Source: Phalacrocorax aristotelis | Taxonomy: Eukaryota > Chordata > Aves > Suliformes > Phalacrocoracidae | Assembly: GCF_949628215.1 (NCBI RefSeq) | Contig: NW_027441288.1 | Coordinates: 310,001-374,000, forward strand | DNA: 64,000 nucleotides | Direction: 5' to 3' | Shown: in pieces, positions 12,495 to 21,800 of the stretch | Layout: every line of letters starts with the position of its first letter | Numbering within the stretch: the stretch's first letter is position 1 | Program-made: the position numbers and the translations under genes | Notes under the pieces: model-generated | Told to the model about the DNA's origin: nothing | The model's input: only the letters and a program-made list of their open reading frames with translations | The model's database searches: none

Positions 12495-12770
12495 CAGGGA
12501 GTCAGATCAAGAGAGCCAGAGAACAACAAAACACCGACAGGCTACAGGACAGAGCAGGAGGAATAAAAAAAAAAAAAAAAAAACGGAGCCAGAGCCAGGC
12601 AGAGAGAGGCGGAGAAAGAAAAAGGAGCCACAGGCTACAGGACAGAGAGAGGGAGGACTGAAAAGACGGGGAGGCAGGGAGACACTCAGAGCGAGATGGA
12701 GAAAGAAGGTGCGGGGGGGGGGGGGGCGCAAAAAAGTAAATTTTGCAGCAGGTAAGGAAAGAGAGGGGGC
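12495..12770 (+). repeat. Purine-rich degenerate minisatellite (duplicon copy 1)
   Basis: This G/A-rich strand has loosely repeated phrases (GGCTACAGGACAGAG, GGAGGA(A/C)T, GGAGCCAGAGCCAGGCAG, GATGGAGAAAGAAGG), an A19-type tract and a run of 14 G at 12713-12726. The same family fills 15600-16741 and 22364-22640. The stretch TTTTGCAGCAG/GTAAGGAAAG near 12748 resembles a 5' splice site on the + strand, but nothing shows that it is used. Confidence 0.75.
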
Positions 12771-13850
12771 CGGGGGAGAGACAGGGAGGGCCCAGGACGC
12801 ACAAGAGAGGCAACGGGGCCCCAGTGGCCCAGGACTCACCGCGACTCTCGCTCTCAGCGCTGCTGGCACAATTTAGCCGTTCAGATGCTTCTTTCCCCTC
12901 CTCTCCTCCCTGCCTCTTCTGCAGCTCCAGACTCTAGGCCGTCCTCCACCTGAAGAGAATACGTGGGTGTCTTACAGCTCTTACCAGATGAGGCTTCCTA
13001 GGCACGTAGCCTAGCTTGCTCGTGCACTACACGCCCGTACCCAACTCCGGGTTACGCGTACAGACCCTACGGTGCACGTTGGTGGCCTGGCCCGCTGCGG
13101 GCTATGAAGGGGGATCCTTCCTCCCCCACCTGCATGGACAGGCTCTCTCTTGCCTGCGGCAGGAAGGCAGCTGGCAGCCAGAGCACCTTCAGTTTCTTCT
13201 TCTTTACCTTTCGTTGGCGTCTCCAGCTTCAGCCGAGGCAGCTCCTGTCCGCAGCCGGGAAGGGCTTTGTCTATCCCTTTTCGGCCCTGCGCTGCGAGGA
13301 CGGCGAGGACGGGCAGAGAGAAGCCACGCGAGCCTGAGACGGCCGCAGGCAACGGCATCCCCGGGGGAAGGACAGACAACCACGTCCTCAGCACAGTCTC
13401 TGGGAGAGGGAAAGAAGAAACAGCGACCGTCATTACCGTCGATCGACCCTGGCCAAAGCCTCTCCTTCCGCAGGGGCTTCTGGACACACCGCTCCCTCCC
13501 CACGCTACTGCTAAGGGCCCCTGCGCCAAGGGGGAATCCAGTGCGCTTGAGGGACGGCTTGCTGCCTTCACGACAGGGCCTGGGGGCGGCCTAAGGCTAT
13601 GCAGCACGCTTATGGGGAGGTGCCGGAGCTGGGGGCAGGCGCACGGGGCAAGGGGGGCCAGGGGAGGCTGAGCGGGACCTCCGGTGGGCCGGGGAGGCGG
13701 CCATCATCTGCGCCCTGGGCACGGGGAAAAGGTCATCGTCCTCCTCCTTTCCCTCTTCCCTTCTGTCAGCTCCCGGGGAACTCACCGCTTCTCGGGAAGC
13801 GGCCGCACCCGCAAGCCCCCAGTAATCAACACGAATCCAACCCCAAAAAT
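12771..13850. other. GC-rich unique sequence, no gene recognised (copy 1)
   Basis: About 1.1 kb without recognisable coding sequence. On the - strand there are several 5'-splice-site-like strings: GCG/GTGAGTCC at about 12833, CTG/GTAAGAG at about 12986 and CCGGTGAGTTCC at about 13783. A YY1-like CGGCCATCAT lies at about 13694. These could belong to a non-coding or fragmentary - strand transcript unit. The open frames on both strands overlap each other and lack any family motif. Confidence 0.5.
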
Positions 13851-13924
13851 ACACCTCGCGTACCGTACGCGCCACGGCCGCCCGGCACCCGAGCGCCGGA
13901 AGACCGCGCCTCCCGCCATGCCCG

Positions 13925-14075
13925 GCGAACCACGTGACAGGGCCGGCAGCCACTGCGCCAGGAATACAGCTCCCGGCATGCTCTGCGGCACAACCCGGCC
14001 GCCCGGCAGCCGCAAGGACTACAGCTCCCGGCATGCTCTGCGGCACAACCCGGCCGCCCGGCGGCCGGTTTGATG
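13925..14075. promoter_or_regulatory. CpG-island promoter element with a tandem pair of ZNF143/SBS-like sites (copy 1)
   Basis: Two copies of a 55-bp unit each contain (A/C)TACAGCTCCCGGCATGC (13963-13981 and 14018-14036). This is close to the vertebrate ZNF143/Staf site ACTACAATTCCCAGCATGC as I know it. An E-box, CACGTGAC, lies at 13931-13938. Such combinations are typical of TATA-less, often bidirectional housekeeping promoters. The same pair occurs in copy 3 but is absent from copy 2. No downstream coding gene could be identified. Confidence 0.6.
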
Positions 14076-14859
14076 CGGAGCCACCCAGCATCCCTGCGAG
14101 CACAGCTGCAGGCGCAACAGCAGTTACGCAGCCACAACTAGGCACTAAACAAAGGCTTTCCAACACTGGAGGTCTAGAACAGGTAGACATTAGCACAGAA
14201 GCACAAGGGGCTCCGTCACCCTGCACAAATCTCCCCGTGCCTACACACGCACACGTTCAGAAGTTAGTTATCAGAAAACGCCCGACTCAGCCATTTGCCA
14301 CAGTCACGAGACTCACGACATGATAACACGACATGACACGCGAGGTGGGCTCAGAGTTTTAAGGCAAGAAATACCTCCCACGCCCCCCACCCGAGATCTT
14401 TCAGGGTCCACACCTGCCATCGCCCCGCACCAAACCTACCCGGCCAAAGGCTTTCAGGTGGCCCGAAACACTGTACACAGAAAATAACCAGGGACAGACC
14501 TGCATTGTTCGGAAGCGAACGATGCCCGACCGGGGCTCCTCTGCGGGGCACGGAGCCCCCCGGCCCCGCCCGGAGACACACACCCGCCCCCCGCTGCCCG
14601 AACTCACCCACCAGCGCTCTCCGGCCCCCGGACACGGCCGCGCTGCTCTCTCAGGCGGCTGCCGCAGGCGAGGCTCGGGCACCGCCAGGCCTCCAGGCGT
14701 CCCGAGGGGCTGCCGGCCACCGCAGGGGATGGCTGCCGGCGGCCGGACCGCCGCGGCGCTCCCCGCCCAGCTCCCAGCAGGCTCCGCCGGCCGCGGGCTT
14801 CCCACGCCGGGCCGCAGAGGGGCCCCGGCACCGCACAGGGACGCCTCGCGACCCGGCCG

Positions 14860-15020
14860 CCACACGCACCGGCCCTTCGGCCTCCACACGCACCGCTCCC
14901 GCCCCCGCTCCGACGCGCCGCGCACGCGCCACCGGAAGCCCGAGCCCCGCGGGGCGGCCCTTAAAGGGCGGCCGGAAGGAACGGCCCCCACCGGCCCCGC
15001 CACCGCGCCCAGCCGGTGAG
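14860..15020. promoter_or_regulatory. CpG-island core promoter with GC boxes, ETS and NRF1-like motifs (copy 1)
   Basis: The segment carries GC boxes (CCCGCCCCCG), an NRF1-like alternating CG string (CCGCGCACGCGCC at about 14918-14930), ETS sites ACCGGAAGCC (14931-14940) and CCGGAAG (14972-14978), and TTAAAGGG. Just downstream on the + strand, CCG/GTGAGCGCC (about 15016) resembles a 5' splice site. On the - strand, GGTGG/GTGAGTTC (exon end at 14608) does too and is kept in all three duplicon copies. This suggests a bidirectional promoter whose first exons survive in each copy. Transcript evidence is needed. Confidence 0.55.
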
Positions 15021-15023
15021 CGC

Positions 15024-15041
15024 CAGCGCCCCCTGCTGGCC
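15024..15041 (-). promoter_or_regulatory. CTCF-like binding site (copy 1)
   Basis: Reading the - strand, GGCCAGCAGGGGGCGCTG matches the known core of the vertebrate CTCF motif (CCAGCAGGGGGCGC). It lies between the CpG promoter and the satellite-like DNA. Identical 18-mers occur in copies 2 and 3. Confidence 0.7.
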
Positions 15042-15320
15042 GGGCCGCGCTCAGCTCGCGAGGGCGCCGAGGGCCGGGCGGGGCGGGACGCGCCGGCTCG
15101 GGGCCAGCGCCTTCTCGGAGCGAGCGGGAAACCCCTGCGGGCCCCGGTCACGGCCGGGCAGAGCCGCGCGCCCTCCGAGAGCTGCTGAACGCGGCTGCCG
15201 CTCGTGACACATACCGAGCCGTCTGCGACGGGAGCGGGCAGAGGAGGAAGGGGCCGGCGGCCGCGGGGCCTGGCCCCAGGCGGGGGGGAGGGGCTGGGGC
15301 CCGGGGGGCCGCCCCCCTCC
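15042..15320. other. GC-rich CpG-island flank without a gene (copy 1)
   Basis: Very CpG-rich sequence with no recognisable coding content, ending in a G-rich then C-rich stretch (GGGGGGCCGCCCCCC) immediately before the 11-bp minisatellite. The equivalent flanks lie in copies 2 and 3. Confidence 0.6.
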
Positions 15321-15428
15321 TCACAGTTCCCTCACAGTTCCCTCACAGTTCCCTCACAGTTCCCTCACAGTTCCCTCACAGTTCCCTCACAGTTCCCTCA
15401 CAGTTCCCTCACAGTTCCCTCACAGTTC
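15321..15428 (+). repeat. 11-bp minisatellite (TCACAGTTCCC)n, about 10 copies
   Basis: Perfect head-to-tail repeats of TCACAGTTCCC. The unit is one base away from the CCCAGTTCCCT half-unit of the big satellite. The tract stands at the border of the CpG island in all three copies: about 10 copies here, about 4 in copy 2 and about 7 in copy 3. Confidence 0.95.
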
Positions 15429-15600
15429 ATCCCATGGACGGAACCGGGACCTACTGTGAGGCACTGGGAAAGAAGTGGGAGGAAGCCAGGACAGACCAAT
15501 ATAGCCCAGTATGGACTAGACCAATATAGCCCAGTATGGACTGGAGGGAACTGCGAGGGAACCGCGAGAGAACCCCACAGAACAAACCATGGGGCACGAG
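15429..15600. repeat. Degenerate satellite remnant with a 24-bp tandem duplication
   Basis: After the minisatellite comes a remnant of the satellite G-block (GAGGCACTGGGAAAGAAGTG), showing that an array once adjoined copy 1 on this side too. It is followed by two copies of a 24-bp unit (GACCAATATAGCCCAGTATG + GACT). Confidence 0.75.
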
Positions 15601-16741
15601 AAGGCAGAGAATTAAGAATTAGGGACAGGGAGCCAGAAAAAAAAAAGAAAAAAACCAAAGGGAGACAGAGAGCAAAAGGAATCGCAATGCGTACGGAGAG
15701 AAGAGAGAAACATTTCTAGCATAGGGTCACGCGGGAGCCAGGGACAGCAAGATGGAGAAAGGACAGAAGCTACAGGCTACAGGGCAGAGAGGGAAGAATT
15801 AATGAATAGACACAGAGAGATGGGCAGAAAGACATGGAGAAAGGCTAAAGATCACACGGCCTACAGGGAAGAGAGAAGAGAGGGAGGAATTTTAAAAACA
15901 GGGGCAAGAAGCCAGAGAGAGGGAGAGAGAAGCAACAATAAAATGGGGACAAGCCACAGGGCAGCGAGGAGGGAATCAATGAATAAGAACACGAGACCAA
16001 AGAGAACACAATGTAGAATGGAAAAAAGGAACAGCGGCCTACAGGGAAGGAGGAATTAAAGATCAGGGACTGGGAGGCAGACAGAGACACATGAAGAAAC
16101 AAGTGGAAAAAAAAAAAAAAACACAAACCAACAGCAATGGGCTACAAAGACAGAGAGGGAGGAAATGAGGAAATAAAACATCACAGCAAGGAGCTGGACA
16201 GAGAGAGATGAGGACAAACAAATAGCACGGGTCCACGTGACAGAGAACGTGGAATTAGAACACAGAGAGAGGGAGCCGGACAGAGAGAGAGGCCGAGAGA
16301 AACATCTAGACAGGCTACAGCGGGCAGAGGCAGGAATTAAAACCTAGGGACAGGGAGCTGGACAGAGAGAGATGGAGGTCACAGGGAACAGCGGTGGCTG
16401 CAGGAAGAACAGGAATTCATGAATAGGGAAAGGGAGCTGGACAGAGAAGAACTCAGAAAGGCAAGAACAGTAGCAGGGTACAGAGCAGAGAAGACAAATT
16501 AAAAAGCACGGGGGGAGCGTTGAGGCAGACAGAGAGAGATTAAGAAAAAAGTCACGGGCTACGTGGCAAAGCAGGAGGAATTCAGAAACGAGGATGGGAA
16601 CCAAGGGAGAGTGTGCTGGTGAAGGATAACGGGCATTAAAAGTGAGGGACGGGGAGCTGGGAAAAGCGAGGCAGAGAAAAACAGAATCACAGAGAGAATC
16701 ACACAAAGCCAAAAAAGAAGAAACTGAACAACAGGAACAGG
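15601..16741 (+). repeat. Purine-rich degenerate minisatellite, host site of ERV-A
   Basis: This is 1.1 kb of G/A-rich sequence built from loosely repeated phrases at an estimated period of about 80-100 bp: GGGAGCTGGACAGAGAGAG, GATGGAGAAA, GGCTACAGGGCAGAGAGGGA, GGAATTAA. No coding sequence is seen. It resumes after the provirus at 22364, so ERV-A lies inside it. The last four bases, CAGG (16738-16741), are repeated right after the 3' LTR. Confidence 0.8.
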
Positions 16742-17319
16742 TGTAACCAAAGCGATGAAATCAACCAACCAGAGACGGTGTTCCATTACGGGAACATGGA
16801 GCGTACCAATCAGCGCACCTGTCGATCTGCATTTTAGTCCCTAGGCGATCGTTAATGTCAGCAGAACAACAGACAACGTGCTTCTGTCAGAAAAGGATGA
16901 CAAAACGCGGTTTCGCTTAGCGGACTGAGAAAACTAGCCAAGACTGCCAAGATTAAGAGCCGAGAAGCTAAAAGGTAATTCCGGCAGGGGGAGATCGCGA
17001 CCACCGACTCACAGACCACCACCGACCCAAGTAACACCACCTACTCAGAAGAGAACAACGGAAGAGGACAACCGAGCCTGCGCAGTGATTGACATACGGA
17101 ACGAGCAAGTTTGTACCCATCGCTAGACAAGACAATAATGACTATGTATGAGTATGTAAAATTTTCATCTACAAATTGTACAGGAAAGGTGCGTGAGGTA
17201 CGCACGCCAGGAGGAGCGATCCCCCGTGCATCCGGCGCCGTGAATATAGAATGCCTGCTCTTTAATACTAAATTGGTGTTGAGGAGTCGTTTCCGATTTT
17301 AACGCGTTTTTCGGTAACA
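16742..17319 (+). mobile_element. ERV-A 5' LTR (578 bp)
   Basis: Bounded by perfect 7-bp inverted ends TGTAACC and GGTAACA. The polyadenylation hexamer is changed to AATATA at 17243-17248, whereas the 3' LTR keeps AATAAA. A four-base AACC duplication near the start and about 11-15 extra bases near 17031-17045 distinguish it from the 3' LTR. Confidence 0.92.
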
Positions 17320-17323
17320 GTTT

Positions 17324-17340
17324 TGGCACCCCAGGTGGGA
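17324..17340 (+). other. ERV-A primer-binding site, tRNA-Arg type
   Basis: TGGCACCCCAGGTGGGA begins four bases after the LTR end. Recalled from known tRNAs, it is complementary to the 3' end of vertebrate tRNA-Arg(CCU), which ends TCCCACCTGGGG(T)G/A plus CCA. The typical gammaretroviral tRNA-Pro site would start TGGGGGCTCG, so this is not Pro. A check against the host tRNA set is needed. Confidence 0.65.
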
Positions 17341-17859
17341 ACCTGCTTTTGAATCTCGACGGATCCGTGGGATCGTGGGACCTGCAGCCGGCCCCGAGGA
17401 ATTCTCCGGGAGAGCTTCCGATCCCCGGGCCAGAGAATTCTGAGCAAGATCCCCTGGATTGAGGTAAACAAGGCATTCTTTGAAGAAGAAACTTAGGTAG
17501 AATAATACGTGGGGTTAGTTTCCCACATAGGATAGGATAGCGGGTTTGAGTCCCACAGGCCTGCCCGTAAGGCGCGGCGAAAGCCACGCAGGGTCGGGGC
17601 CAAGAGGTGCCTCGGTTGGTAAGTCTCTGCTAGGCGAAAGCCTGTGGAGCGGGACCCGAGGGTAGGGGAGTCTTCAACAGGGGGTTGAAGTCTCCAGGGA
17701 TATCTAGCAGGGGGCTACAGATCCCAGTGGCAGATTTCCAGTGAGACCTCTAACGGGGGTTGGAGTCCCTCTGACTAGTATTTGTGATAGTGCACTATCA
17801 CAACTACTAGTCGACTGGGAGACGGGAGCATTACTGAGTAGGAAACCTATCCCACAGAG
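17341..17859 (+). other. ERV-A leader
   Basis: Untranslated leader between the primer-binding site and the first recognisable Gag sequence. It contains a plausible major splice donor, ATTGAG/GTAAAC (about 17464). No clear ATG in frame with the matrix-like region is visible. Confidence 0.6.
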
Positions 17860-18625
17860 AACACCTTTGCGATGTATTTTGAAGCACTGGAAAGACGTCG
17901 GGGGCGGTGACCCACTAACTCGGAAACCATTAATTGAATATTGCAATCATTGGTGGCCAACGTATCAATTGGAAGGTGGGCACAAATGGCCAGAACACGA
18001 GACATTGCAATATCGTACCATCTTGCAATTAATGTTGTTTTGTAAAAAGGGAAGGCAAACGGGAAGAAGTGGCATATGTTGATTTGTTCTTTACACCGTG
18101 GAATCATCCCGAGCAGCAGAAACAGCGTGAGGTATGTCCACAAGATTCTACGGCAATGTTTCTGAAAAGAGGAAAACGTGGTGAGAACTTGAAAGAGTGT
18201 TGCTCTACTTGTGATACTGGATACTTCACTTGATGAAACTGACAAGAAAATAGTATGGAATACAGCCAGAAGGCAGGTGCAGGGAGCACATGCTAACAGG
18301 AATTTACAGAGAACAATGAATAAGAATTTTCCATCTACAAATCCCGAGTGGGACCCTAATCAGCCACGACCCAGGGGAATGTTGACTAGATGTCAGAGAG
18401 AGATTTTATTTGGAGTAAGACAAGCAATGCCAAAAGCAATAAATTGGTCAAAATTTATGAAGTGAGACAAGAATTAAGTGAGTCCCCTTCAGCCTTTATG
18501 GAAAGACTGAAGGTGACCACCAGAAAATATACTCATTTGAACCCAGAAAAACCAGAAAAAGCAATTCAGCTGGTCTCTATATTCATAAGACAATCAGCCC
18601 CAGATGGGGGCGGGGGGAGAGAAAA
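17860..18625 (+). pseudogene. gag: ERV-A gag remnant (matrix and capsid parts)
   Basis: A first fragment (about 17863-18054) encodes a matrix-like stretch with HWKDV followed by a WP...W..H pattern, similar in layout to the gammaretroviral matrix domain. After a frame change, VAYVDLFFTPW and a short continuation end at a TGA near 18233. A second fragment (about 18211-18625) holds the C-terminal half of capsid, with the major-homology-type string SPSAFMERLK and a terminal RQSAPD, which is characteristic of gammaretroviral capsids. I cannot find a nucleocapsid CCHC finger. At least two frameshifts and a stop break the frame, so this is a pseudogene. Confidence 0.8.
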
Positions 18626-18689
18626 CAACCTTCAGAAACTAGAACAACCTGAATCCAGAGATCTGGGTTAAATGCTTGAAGTAGCTTGG

Positions 18690-18900
18690 CATGAAGGAGA
18701 CCAGGGGAATCAACCCTAGCTGAACACCTGGTTACACTGAAGCTACGGAATGAAGAAATAGAATTTTTGGTAGATACGGGAGCCACTTATTTGGTATTGA
18801 ATACACGTGAAGAGAAATTTGATCATAAATCAGTAGATGTTGCTAGCGCAACAGGGCAAAGAAAAATTAGCCCCTCTCAGAGCCATTAAAGTTTAAATTG
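18690..18900 (+). pseudogene. pro: ERV-A protease remnant
   Basis: The frame through 18741-18810 contains EIEFLVDTGATY. VDTGA is the active-site signature of retroviral aspartic proteases (the Asp codon starts at 18773). Flanking homology is lost within about 40 codons. A nearby frame reads SVDVASATGQ, which may be the flap-side continuation. Not functional. Confidence 0.8.
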
Positions 18901-19149
18901 GAGAAGCAATGGGCAACTCACCAGTTTCTGCATATGCCTGAATGTCCACTGCCTCTGTTATGACGAGATCTATTAGGTCAATTAGATGCTCAAGTAACTT
19001 TTAAAGATGGAGAGATTAAATCACTAATACCAGAATCAAAAGCCACAGAGGCGAGAGCGTTTATGTTACAGGATTCCTCCAGGGAGGAACGGGTTCCCGA
19101 GGAAGTGGAAAACGTAGTAATTCCTTTGGTTTGAGCGAGCGGAGCTCCG

Positions 19150-20585
19150 GAGCAATCTAAGTGGGCAGAGCCGGTAAAAGTAACCTTAAAGCCTGGAGCC
19201 AAGCCCGTAAGACAAAAACAATACCCTATTAAGCGAGAGGCTCGAAAAGGATTACAGAAGTTAATTATAAAATTTTTCAGAATATGAGCTTTTAGTGGAA
19301 TGTGAATCAGAATATAGTACTCCTGTGTCGCCAGTAAAGAAATCTAGAGGCAAAGAGTATTAGCTAGTTCACGATTTAAGGGCTATAAATCAGGTGGTCC
19401 AAGATATACATCCGGTAGTAGCTAATCCATACGCTTTACTGACCTCTTTTAAAGGAGGAGCATAAATGGTTTACTGTACTAGATTTGAAGGACGCCTTCT
19501 TTTGCATACCTCCAGGCATAAAAAGTCAAAGCCTATTTGCTTTGGAATGGGAAAGCCCCACCACAGAATGAAAGACACAGCTACCATGGACCGTACTTCC
19601 ACAAGGATTTAAAAATAGTCCTACGATACTTGAGACTCAGCTGGCAAAAAAAAATTAGAGATATAGAAAAAACAGAACCCAGGGAGAGGCATCTTGTTAC
19701 AGAATGCGGATGACATTCTGATAGCGGCACAAAGTAAAGAAAAATGTTTTGAAATTTTTAAATTTTCTGGGCCAAGGAAGATGCAGAGTTTCCAGAAACA
19801 AAACCCAAATAGGAAAAGAAGCAGCCATTTATTTAGGATTTGAAATATCTCAAAGACAAAGACAATTAGAAAGTGAAAAGAAAGAAACTATTTGTCAAAT
19901 TCCCGAACCTAGCAGCCCGAAGGAACTGAGAGCTTTTCTGAAAACAATGAAATAGCATCAGCTCTGGATTCTGAACTATAGACTGTATGTAAAACCATTA
20001 TTTGAGGCATTGAAAGACTCAAAAGGATAAATATTTAACCTGGACGCCCGGATGCCAAACGGCATTCAAAGAACTGAAAAGAGCCTCGATGATGGCCCCT
20101 GCATTAGGCCTACCTGATTTCGCTAAACCTTTTCAGTTGTTTGTCCACGAAAGACAACATTTAGCCCTTGGAGTGCTGACACAGCGACTGGGAACCTGGA
20201 AGAGACCTGTGGGCTACTTCTCCAAACAACCTGACCACGCGAGTAAAAGATGGCCTAGGTGTTTACGGGCAGTAGCAACAACAGCGCTGCCGATCCGGGA
20301 AGCCCCAAAGTTAACAATGGGACAGAAGATGACAGTATATATCCCGCACATAGCGGTGACTGTTTTAGAACAAAAGGGGGGTCGTTGGCTATCCCTTAGC
20401 AGAATGTTGAAATATCAAGTTGTTCTGTTAGAACAAGACGATGTGGAATCGAAGACTACTGCTATACTGAATCCTGCTATGTTTTTAACAACAGAAAACC
20501 TTACGGACAATTTAGAACACGATCGCTTGCTAACTATTGAACAAGTCTATTCCAGCAGACCAGACCTGAGACACAAACCTCTGGG
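19150..20585 (+). pseudogene. pol: ERV-A reverse transcriptase remnant
   Basis: The region starts with a KPGAKPVRQKQYPI string, the conserved entry into gammaretroviral RT, and continues through broken frames with LVHDLRAINQVV. The catalytic box reads NADD (19703-19714, in LLQNADDILIAA) where functional enzymes have YVDD, so the Tyr and Val are lost while both Asp remain. A cleaner frame (20089-20595) covers the connection domain, with PVGYFSKQPDHAS. Several in-frame stops, for example after GKEY near 19364, show it is dead. Confidence 0.88.
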
Positions 20586-21075
20586 AAAATCCTGATCTGG
20601 AGTTGTTTACAGATGGAAGAAGCTCTGGGCGAGAAGAGAAGCGAATGGCCGGATATGCTGTCGTTATCGCCGCCGAGGGAACGGAGTCAGGGGTGCTGCC
20701 TGCAAACACCTCAGCACAGAAAGCAGCATTGGTAGCATTGAAGCGAGCTCTGCGAATGGCAGAAGGACAAAGGATAAATATCTAGACTGATTCCAAACGT
20801 GCATTTGGTGTGATCCACGATCATGGAGCTATTGGGAAGGAGAAAGGACTGCCATCAGCCCAAGAATCATCAATACAGCATAAAGAAGAAATTCTCCAAC
20901 TTATGGAAGACGTGCAGAAACCAAAAGAAGTGGCGGTAAAGCGTTGCAAAGCTCATCAATTTGGCCAGACGGCTGTAAACATAAGCAAACGACTGACCGA
21001 TAAAGCTGCAAAGAGGACTGCAGAGCAAGGTATCCTTGCACTAGTACCAGTAAAACAGATCAGAATTCCAAAGTT
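20586..21075 (+). pseudogene. pol: ERV-A RNase H remnant
   Basis: The frame 20600-20785 begins with a LFTDGRSSG-type string, the first catalytic Asp motif. It continues to SAQKAALVAL, where the catalytic Glu seen in intact relatives (SAQACELYAL) is gone. A TAG precedes TDSKRAFGVIHD, and the frame runs on to a DKAAK segment. The order matches the DEDD fold of retroviral RNase H, with one catalytic residue missing and a stop inside. Confidence 0.85.
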
Positions 21076-21249
21076 GAAACCGAGATATAATAAATTGGAT
21101 GAGCAATTAGCAGAACAATTGGAAGCATCACAAAACACAGAGAGATGGTAGGTAACACCAGAAAAACAAGTAATAACAACAACCACCCCACAAGTTATGA
21201 CAGAACTTGCAAAAGAAAACCATGAGCAAACACATTAGGCTGTAGGCGC

Positions 21250-21726
21250 TACGGTTTTGAGTTGAAAAACATCTGTAGCGTGTGTAGGCATGACAAGAAT
21301 AGTTAAACCCATAGTAGCTAAGTGTCCAATCTGTCCTAGAAATAATCCCCTGAACCAAAGGAAACAACCTTTAGGAGTAACAAAACAAAAAATTCTCCCG
21401 GAAATTATTAGCAAATTAAGTTCTCTGAGTTACCCAGACAAAATAGATATAGCAGTATTTGTCAGTGCTGATTGACAAATTTTCTAGATGGCCAGAAGCT
21501 TTCTCGTGCTGCACCGACAAAGCTAGTAGTAGTTAAAACGTTGCTGAAAGAAATAATACCAAGATTTAGAGTGCCAACGGGAATGTCCTCTGATAGAGCA
21601 CCACATTTTTTTGCAGAGGTACTTCAACAACTTAATAAAATTTTGGGTAGAAAATGGGACCTGCATACACCCTGGAGACCACAATCAAGTGAAAAATTTC
21701 AGAACATGAAGCAAACACTAAACTGA
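21250..21726 (+). pseudogene. pol: ERV-A integrase remnant, truncated
   Basis: CPICPRNN retains the CxxC half of the HHCC zinc finger. A TGA follows AVFVSAD. The next frame carries VPTGMSSDRAPHFF (second catalytic Asp region) and LHTPWRPQSSEKFQNM, where the catalytic Glu of the usual SGKVERMN string appears replaced by Gln. The sequence ends at about 21726, so the C-terminal integrase domain and all of env are absent. Confidence 0.85.
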
Positions 21727-21800
21727 CATAGTGGAATGTTATTGATCTAGGATGGAAGTATTGAGAAAATTATTATTTCAGAACTTCCAAACAGGGGAAA

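Larger units (their letters stand above)
12239..15428 (+). repeat. Duplicon copy 1 (LTR remnant, CpG island, CTCF-like site, 11-bp minisatellite)
   Basis: This block of about 3.2 kb is repeated almost unchanged at 54966-58118 and in diverged, rearranged form at 22364-29248. Roughly a dozen substitutions separate copies 1 and 3 by eye, for example GCACAGTCTC versus GCACGGTCTC near 13397 and 56120, plus length changes in the A and G homopolymers. It contains no ORF I recognise. GC-rich frames of 100-230 codons occur on both strands with low-complexity Arg/Pro/Ala/Gly content, as expected by chance in a CpG island. Confidence 0.9.

Noticed and set aside
12502-12869. - strand frames rich in Ser/Leu/Phe/Pro over the purine-rich repeat
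   Set aside because: Translation of polypyrimidine repeat DNA, repeated with shifts in the other copies because of homopolymer length changes.
13011-13607. Overlapping 170-230-codon frames on both strands in the duplicons (for example 13011-13607 and 14505-15188)
   Set aside because: Both strands are open over the same DNA in three near-identical copies. There is no known domain, and the reading fits CpG-island composition.
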